Assembly: GCA_003342895.1 (NCBI GenBank)
Contig: PTFA01000196.1
Location: 1,315,695 to 1,379,694, forward strand
Reading direction: 5' to 3'
DNA: 64,000 nt
From: Casuarius casuarius
Taxonomy: Eukaryota > Chordata > Aves > Casuariiformes > Casuariidae
Shown here: piece by piece, positions 57,161 through 64,000 of the stretch
How the letters are laid out: the number at the start of each line of letters is the position of its first letter
How positions within the stretch are numbered: position 1 is the first letter of the stretch
Made by a program: the position numbers and the translations under genes
Notes under the pieces: generated by a model
Told to the model about the DNA's origin: nothing
Databases searched by the model: none
What the model saw: only the letters and a program-made list of their open reading frames with translations

Positions 57161-57493
57161 ATGAAGTAAACTTTTCTCCACAAACTTCAATGTATTTGCT
57201 CTATTCTGTTTGAAGAGCAGCGAGCATGTGGAAGCATTTCCCCCCCCCCACCCCCGGCCTGCAAAATTGCAACTGCATCAACCTATCGTTTAATTTGATA
57301 GCTGATTAGATGGCTGTTCCTCGGCGCGCTTCTAATTGGCAGCAGCACTTCTCCGTTGGAGTAACAAGGTGGTTTTCCTTCCCATAGTGACGTGTATGTG
57401 TATCTTGCTTCCTTAGAGCTGGAGAAGATTGCAACAAACTAGTAGATCTCTCCTTTTTTTTCTTTTTTCCCCTCTCCCCCATGACCCCCTCTA

Positions 57494-57506
57494 CCAGCAG
57501 AGGGCA
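57494..57506 (+). promoter_or_regulatory. CTCF-like core motif
   Basis: CCAGCAGAGGGCA fits the CTCF core CCASYAGRKGGCR at every position. It lies just after the AP1M1 3' end, a reasonable place for a boundary before the CpG-rich interval. Binding is inference. Confidence 0.45.
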
Positions 57507-60500
57507 TTCTGAGCACGCCGCAGCTTGCAGCTGGTCCCGAGTATGTCTCTGCCCTTTAATTACAAGACAGTCTCACACACGCAAACAGTGTGCTTGTGTA
57601 CTTTTTGATTTGGAAGGCATAGCTGTTTTATTGCTTCTGAGTTCATCTTGCAAAAAAAAAAAGCTTTAGTTTTTTTTTTTTATGGTTTATGCAGTGTGAT
57701 TTTTGGAGTTCAGTAACCTGCTCTTTACTATAGTTTGATTGTGCTCTGTTAACGACCATAATTTTCCCGATGTTACTTTTATATACGTGATAATTGCAAT
57801 AGTGCTAAATGGAGCAGAGGGCTTCAGCCCAAAGGGAATAGCTGCAGGGATGCACAGTGCTGCAGAAGCAGCTACCCGGAGCTGTGCGCAGTCGGCGTTG
57901 GACTTGGAGATGATTGCTGCAAACCATAACTAGCCAGCGAGGCTGCGTGTCGGTGTGGGGCTGCCACCTCCAAGCTGGTCACAAAATCGAGGCTCAGGAC
58001 ATCCAAAAGTTTCCAAAAGACATCCTGTTCCATATAAACTCTCAGAGAAAACTGGTTTTCTTTTTTTTTTTTTTAAAAAAAAAGGAAGCTAGAACCTGCC
58101 TCCCCATTGAATGTAGCAGCTGCATCAGCCAAGCTTCATTCCACCTCTGCCTTCCAGCTGGGGGGTGGTTTTATTGTTTTTCTTCTCTGTCCTTCTGCTC
58201 TTCCTTCCCTACTGCCGTCCTTTTATGCCTGTATACTGCTTGGACGGCCTCTACGTGCTTCCCGACCCTGATCTAAGCTGTTTCTTCTATAAATATTCTT
58301 AAACATAAAGAGAGACGACGAGGCTTTATCTGTGGCGGGTTTGTCTCAGGTTAACAGATTGCACCTGTTTGCTTCTGACTTTATATTCCGGGACGAGAAC
58401 CGGGCTCAGCTTTGGCACCTCGAACTCCGGCGGGTGCCAGACGCAGTCAGCATGTTGCAATCCCCTTCGGCGCTCCGCGCTGCGGTTGCCACCCACCGCT
58501 GCCTGCGATTTTGGCAGCCCTGCTGAGCTCGGGGAGGCTCGACGGCCCTGCACGAGCTGGTGCGAGAGCGCAAAGTTAAGGGATGCTACGAATAATCCTA
58601 GTTGTTTTGGTAATTAATTGCTCATTCGACAATGTCACTTTACATTGCAGGAGGAGTTGTGCTGAAACGGCGAACGATCGAAAGCCGTTTTCCACTGCGC
58701 TTTGTGCAATCGGGGTGTTATACAAGTCATTCCCTCCCCGTGCGGAGCTAAAACCCGTTTCTTTTGCAGTTGGGGCACGTTGTCTCGACTCGGCGTTTCT
58801 GAAAGCGCAGGGTCCGGGTCAGCCGCATCTCTCGCTGGAGCCACGCGAGAGGTTCCCGGGGCAGGTCCTCGCTGCGTTAGCGCGGGGCTGCGGGTAGCTA
58901 CGTGCGTCCTCCCTTCCTGGGGCACGTGAACTGGGACGTGACGCTTTGATCCCGTCGGCTTTGGCAGCGTGAGCTCTGCACGCGGCTCCCGGCCCACTCC
59001 GGGTGTGGGCTCTTCCCCTGGCAGCGCTTTTCAGCGTGACATTTCTCCGGGCAGCAACACGGTCTGCTGTGCTCGTTTCTCCCCGGTTCCTACACATAAA
59101 AACTCAATGTGTTTTTAAAGATAGGAATTGAAGCTTCAACTGGACTGTTTGTTCTGAAAATTAAGGATTCTTGGTTTTCCTTGGGCACATTCTGGGCTAA
59201 GTCTGCAGGAACTTGGTGTAAAAAGACATCTGAAACTTAGATCTTTGAAAATCTTAGAGCTTCCTTGCAAAATCAATGCCATCGCCCAGGAAGCTTAAAG
59301 CCACTTTTCCCACTTCGGCTCTTCTGCCGCTCTGTGGTTGCCAGACTGGCTGAACCAGAGGATTTCGGCTTATGATAACTTTGTACGTAATAAGAGAAAT
59401 GATTCCTAGCTTAACCTTCAGACCTTTTTTCCTTCCTCTTCTCCCGTCGCACGCTGTTCCCCCTTCGAGCTGCCAGGATTTCTGTGTTCGCTCTGGTCTC
59501 GTTGACTTCTTCCCCGGCGGCGGCGGCGGAGTCGTGCTGATGCGACCTCCTCGCGTTGGCCGTGGGCTTCCTCGGCGGTGGGTCTCCAAACACCGCAGAC
59601 CTGCGTGGCAGAAGCCTCCAAGCTCGTTTGCAGGCTGCTGCTCAAATAAATAAGGAGAAATAGGCTCGAACCAAACCCCTGGCTGTGAATAATCGGAGAT
59701 GTGCAGAGCAAGGCGCTCCCGAAGTCCGCGTGCTGGGCCGCGGCCCGTTCTGGGGAAAGTTTTGTAGGCTTAGTTCAAATCTTGGCTGTGGATTTGTACC
59801 TTGGATCAAAGTTTCGTTGCAGGCCCTTCTCCAATATAAAGCAAAGAAATGTAAAACAACAAATAGCTGGTGCAATCTAAACACAATCTGCTCGATGTTA
59901 TGCTACAAGAATGAATGAACTCTGCCTCCCACCCTCTCCCACTGAGCCTCGCTGTGAGTAAGCGCTGCGCCGGGGGAGCCAGCGCGAGACGCGCTCGCCT
60001 TCCCCGAGAGCGGGTAACCGGGCGAGGGACGACGCGGGCTGCTCCCGCCGCTGCTCTTCCCCCCGGGCAGGTGCAGGTTAACGCAGCATGAGGATGGGAT
60101 GCTCTAAGAAATGCTGAGTGCAGAGCTGAAGCCCCAATATTTAATTATAAGGCTTTAAGATATTTTTTACATTAAGTTAGAAAAAGAAATCTCAAACTCT
60201 TTTTCTTTTTTTCTTTTTTTTTTTTTTTNGTCCTTAAGGAACATCCACTGCCTAATCCGAGACTTTCTCAGACCATCTCAAGCACCGTGATTTCTGTACT
60301 GGGCATTTTGAAACAGAAGGATATTCAGGGAAATGGGGCAGACCGGGCTAAACCCATAAAGGAGTTTGTTATCTATGACTCTTCAAGCCGTTGGGTTAGA
60401 AGTTCGGAGGACAAATCCGACGCTGTTTTTTTCCACCATGTGCTTTGTTCAGACCGGTGCACGGGTGCTCCTGTGCCAGGCATTGGGGCTGTGAGGGGTC

Positions 60501-61430
60501 GGAGCCTGAAATCCCCCGAGCCCAAGGCTAAAGGCTTTGGGTTGCTTCTTGCGCTGAGATTTAGGGGGTTTTGCATGTGCCCAGGGATGCTGTACGGGCT
60601 CTGCAAGTGGCCCGACAAATGCTGGGTGTTCGGCGTCAGGCAGAAGAGCTCAGCTGTGCATTAGAGAGCAAAAAAGGTGACATAATGCCCAAATCTGTCT
60701 GCAGCTTTGCATTTTCGAGAGGTTCCTCCTTAGCAGTGCCGAGGTCCCGGCTCCTGCGATTGCTGGTGGACGAGCCCCAGGGATGTGACAAAACCGCACA
60801 GATGAAGAGCTTGAAGAGACTTGAGTAAAAAAGTTGGAAAGAAGATGCAGGGGAAAAGATACGAACGAGGGGTATTTATCAATGTCAGGGGTACAAACAG
60901 GTGAAATGGGGAGAGGGGGCAGCCCTCAAGCATCAAAACAGCCTCTAATATTGAAATGGAGCAAGTTTAAAAAAAAACCACCCAACTTCATTTTACAGTG
61001 TAAAATCCTTCCTTTTCATGGGTTTTGTTTCGAAAAGGACTTATCGGCGAGATGCTGCGCGAGCCGGGCGCTGGGAGCCCTTGGCCACCGCAGCCGAGCG
61101 CCCACCTGCGTCCTGGCCACCTCCACGGGTTCGTGCCAGCAGCAGGCGACTGGCTGCGGAGCGAGTGTTTATTTTCCTTCGGCCTTATTTATTAAAACCA
61201 AAGCACAAGCCGGAGCCCTTCTACGTGTTGTGACCGCTGCAATTGTTCACGTTTCCGAGAGGTCACAAGGGTCCCAGATAACAGTAGCAGCTCGGTGCTG
61301 TGTTGTCCTTTCGCGCTATCAACAGGAAACATCTTTACCAGCACAGGAACTACAGCTTCGTAATTGGCCTGGTGCGAGAACATGACAGCGTTTTCTCATC
61401 CTATCAGGACTCGGATATTTTGGGAGCTGG

Positions 61431-61468
61431 TATATAAAGCACGCAGCACACAGTGTCTTTTGGACACT
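61431..61468 (+). promoter_or_regulatory. TATA-like element followed by a hairpin
   Basis: TATATAAAGC at 61431-61440 is a strong TATA match. About 15 bp downstream lies AGTGTC-TTTTG-GACACT (61452-61468), a perfect 6-bp stem. No ORF or known gene follows, so this may be a chance match or the start of an unannotated RNA. Confidence 0.2.
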
Positions 61469-62981
61469 AGGAACAGGTTCATGTGAGAAATCAGTGTGCT
61501 TTGCTATTTTAGTAGTTGCTATAGCTGCAGCATGAATGCTTTTTCTTGCCCTGCACAGCTATTTCGTGACAGTCCATACGTATATATATTTTTTATTATT
61601 GCAGATGGGCCTGTTTGAAGCAATTAGCAGGGTGATATCAGCCTTGTAAAGAAGCCTCCAGCAAATTAAAAAAATGAATCCATAGCTCATATAAACGGAG
61701 GCCTTGTCTAGCTGCCATTAAGCGCTCGCAGACTTTGCGGGGCAGGACCGAGCTCCGTCCAGGCGCGGTTCAGACTTCGCGGGACGCCAAAGCTGCGCTT
61801 GGGCGCTGAAGGCGGACGCGCTCCTCGCCCCGAACCAGCCACGTGTTGAGAGGAGCAAAACCGTCCGTCCATAACTCGCGTTAGATCGGCGCAAACAGCA
61901 TTTAAACGCGGCTGGAAAGAGCCGAGTTGGCCGGCGACCCGTGTTGCCGTTAATACCCTGCGCAGCCTTACGCCAGCCTCGTTAGAGCAAACCTCGTTTG
62001 GACCGTTTGCTAAAACCGCAGCGGGTTTTTCCATAGCTGCCGTCACTGCTCTGATCCGGAGTATCTTGAGCTCCGGGAAAGGCGGAGCGGCGGCAGCGTG
62101 ACCCCGGCACGGCGACGGCCCGGGGCTGCTGCTGGCGGTGTCCGACGGCAGCCCGAGCCCGGTGCTCCGCGGCAGCCCCTGCCGCGCTTGTCGGCGGCTG
62201 TTTCACAGCGCTCCCCACATCACGCTTTCCACCTCCCGCTCCTGCCGCGGTTTTTCTTGACGGTCCCTTGGCGTTATTCCCACATAGCAAATTCCCTGGG
62301 AGAAGGGAACGTCGGGGTTTTGGGTTGCTTTTCCCTCTCTAACGGCAGCGAGACCCCGGTCTGCACAAAGCGGAGCCCCGGGACGTCCCGGGCGAAGCCG
62401 CAGCCGGGGCCCCGCCGCGAGCCCTGGCGTCGCCAAGCTCTACGGGCAGGAGCCTCGCTGGCTTTTTCCAAGCAGTGTTTCATGGCAGAATATCCAAAGG
62501 GCTTCAGATTAATGACGTGACTTTTTGTTGTTGTTGTAGCAAACTTTTTTTTTTTTAATTGGGGCAGGAACATTAATTCAGCAGAGGAAAACAGCAGCTG
62601 CAATGGTTGGGAGTCAAAGCCGGGTGACGTCGAGCTGTTGCAACGTGAACCCGGGGCACCCGGGTCTTTGCCGTACCGGGTTCGACGCTGCCGGCGTCGC
62701 GTTTTCACGGCGATGTCCTCCCACCTCCCGCCTTCCCGTGGCCTCCGCTGCCCGAAGAAACGCGGGAGCATCCGTAGGGATCGCTGCTGCTTCCTCACGG
62801 GGCGGCGGATCCTCGCGGCTCCTTCCCCAGGCCGAGGCTCAGCGATGCCCCGCGCCAGCACCGCCGCCGCGAAAGCGAAACGGCTGCGGCAGCCTTTGCC
62901 CCGGGCGGGAGGGGACCCGGCGCCGTGTTTTTCTGATACTCGGGAAAAGGAACAAGCAGCTGCCGGCGCGTTGCTGCGCGG

Positions 62982-63016
62982 CCGGGGCAGGGCTGGGGCA
63001 GGGCTGGGGCAGGGCG
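62982..63016. repeat. GGGGCAGGGCT tandem repeat, about three copies
   Basis: Three consecutive copies of an 11-bp G-rich unit. G-quadruplex formation is possible; no function is shown. Confidence 0.75.
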
Positions 63017-63055
63017 CACCGGGAACCCAGCATCTCAATTGGAAGTGCAATTAAA

Positions 63056-63073
63056 AAATATATATATATATAT
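63056..63073. repeat. TA dinucleotide microsatellite
   Basis: A run of about nine TA units embedded in otherwise GC-rich DNA. Confidence 0.8.
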
Positions 63074-64000
63074 CATTTTAAAGGCTTTGGCTTTTTTAGC
63101 CAGGGTTTGGATGGAAGCGCGTCGGCTCCTATGAATCGATAAATTCCCTCCCGGGCTGCCCGTGCGAAGGCAGCCGCCGGCCCGCGGGACCCATCGCCCG
63201 CCGCCGAGGCACCTTTTGGGGCGAAACGGCTCCGTTTTGGCTCATTCAGCGAGCACCGCGCCGCAAGTCTGGTCGGCAGCAAACCACACGCGCTTCGCCT
63301 CCTTTTATCTGCCATCGGCGGCGGGGAGCTCGGTGCGGTTACAGTGCTCCCTGCGCCGCGTTTCTCAGAAGAGAGCCTCGGCCCCGAGCGCGGCGGCAGT
63401 TGGCACAAACAGCCTGTTTGCAGCGAAACGCTAAAAAAACAGCGCCGTTATCTGCCCCCTCCATCGAGATGGGCGCGATAGGGGCGCCTAACGGCAGCGC
63501 ATCGGCGAGGAAGCCCGGCCGGGCGCCGCTCCCCGCCCTGTTTACTGTACCCGGCTTTAGAGACCGGCCCGGCCTCGGCGCTTCGTGCAGCAAATGCAGG
63601 AGCTGCAAAGCGCAGGGCGCCCGGGGCCGTGCGTCGAGCGCGCCAGGCCTCAGCGCAGCACCGGCGCGGGAACCTCTTGCCCGGCCCCGAATCCCGTTGG
63701 TTTAGCGGCACCGGGTTCATCGCCAGCCCCTGTGCAGGAGGGAGCCCGGACACCCCTCGGGGCAGTGCCAGCAACGGCAGAGCTCAGCCGGGGCTGGCCA
63801 GGCCCTGCCTTGCATGCAACGAGTTTCGTGCATTCTCAGCTGCAAAGCGGCTGCCCGCCAGCGGCACTGCGCGCAAGCAAAAAACTTGGGGGGGGGTGCG
63901 GAAAATCTCCACCCGGCAGAAATGGCCGGCCGAAGGCACGATGGGACGGCCGCGTGCCCATGGCTCGGCCACCCTCCGAGGGCTCAGACGGGGTTTCGCG

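Larger units (their letters stand above)
57160..64000. other. Gene-free, increasingly CpG-rich interval after AP1M1
   Basis: No exon, splice-flanked coding block or known domain is seen here on either strand. CpG density rises from about 58.4 kb and is high from 61.7 kb to the end, so many long open frames arise simply from GC content. A CTCF-like site (57494), a TATA-like element (61431), a TA dinucleotide repeat and a GGGGCAGGGCT tandem are listed separately. In human the next gene is KLF2; no KLF2 zinc-finger sequence is in this window. Confidence 0.55.

Noticed and set aside
62098..63705. Multiple long frames near the right end, considered as KLF2 exons
   Set aside because: No C2H2 zinc-finger linker (HTGEKP) and no KLF activation-domain motif is present. 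Open frames follow from high GC.

Overview
This window looks like a gene-dense stretch of a bird genome, probably the microchromosome equivalent to chicken chromosome 28. The evidence is vertebrate split genes with GT-AG introns, CpG-island promoters, very few repeats, an avian-type CR1 LINE tail near 21.2 kb and several worn amniote interspersed repeats. The gene order TPM4 - RAB8A - CIB3 - FAM32A - AP1M1 is the same as human 19p13.1. It is not a microbial or mobile-element locus, and I see no CRISPR, operon, provirus or defence system.

Layout. 1-9.0 kb: no recognisable gene, only fossil repeats. 9.05-9.31 kb, minus strand: one coding exon for an 87-residue ubiquitin-like protein that I identify as TINCR (long classed as non-coding in mammals). 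9.4-17.7 kb: intergenic, with one possible short ORF. 17.7-17.95 kb: a small orphan CpG-island promoter with two YY1 motifs and a ZNF143/THAP11 motif but no assigned gene. 19.15-28.76 kb, plus: TPM4, with two alternative first exons (1a muscle/long, 1b short) and two alternative last exons (9a striated, 9d non-muscle). The exons add up exactly to 284 and 248 residues. 29.5-34.9 kb, plus: RAB8A, eight exons, 207 residues. 34.9-40.2 kb: intergenic; HSH2D, which lies here in human, is not visible. 40.2-44.7 kb, minus: CIB3, six exons, 187 residues. 45.9-46.65 kb, plus: FAM32A, four exons, 112 residues. 47.7-54.3 kb, plus: AP1M1, twelve exons, 423 residues. 54.3-64 kb: AP1M1 3' UTR, then a CpG-rich stretch without genes; KLF2 would be expected just beyond the window.

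The genes do not form one pathway. TPM4 (actin filaments), RAB8A (polarised exocytosis and cilium entry) and AP1M1 (clathrin sorting at the trans-Golgi/endosome) are housekeeping or cytoskeletal-traffic genes. CIB3 is a calcium sensor linked to hair-cell mechanotransduction. FAM32A is a spliceosome-associated protein. TINCR is an epidermal differentiation gene.

Exon boundaries were set by hand from splice consensus, reading-frame continuity and family length. For every multi-exon gene the summed coding length is a multiple of three and equals the family's known length. I could not run alignments, so orthology rests on recognition of the translated sequences. The most notable points are the coding TINCR beside TPM4, a GC-AG intron after TPM4 exon 1a, a perfect RFX X-box in the head-to-head CIB3/FAM32A interval, and the orphan YY1/ZNF143 promoter.
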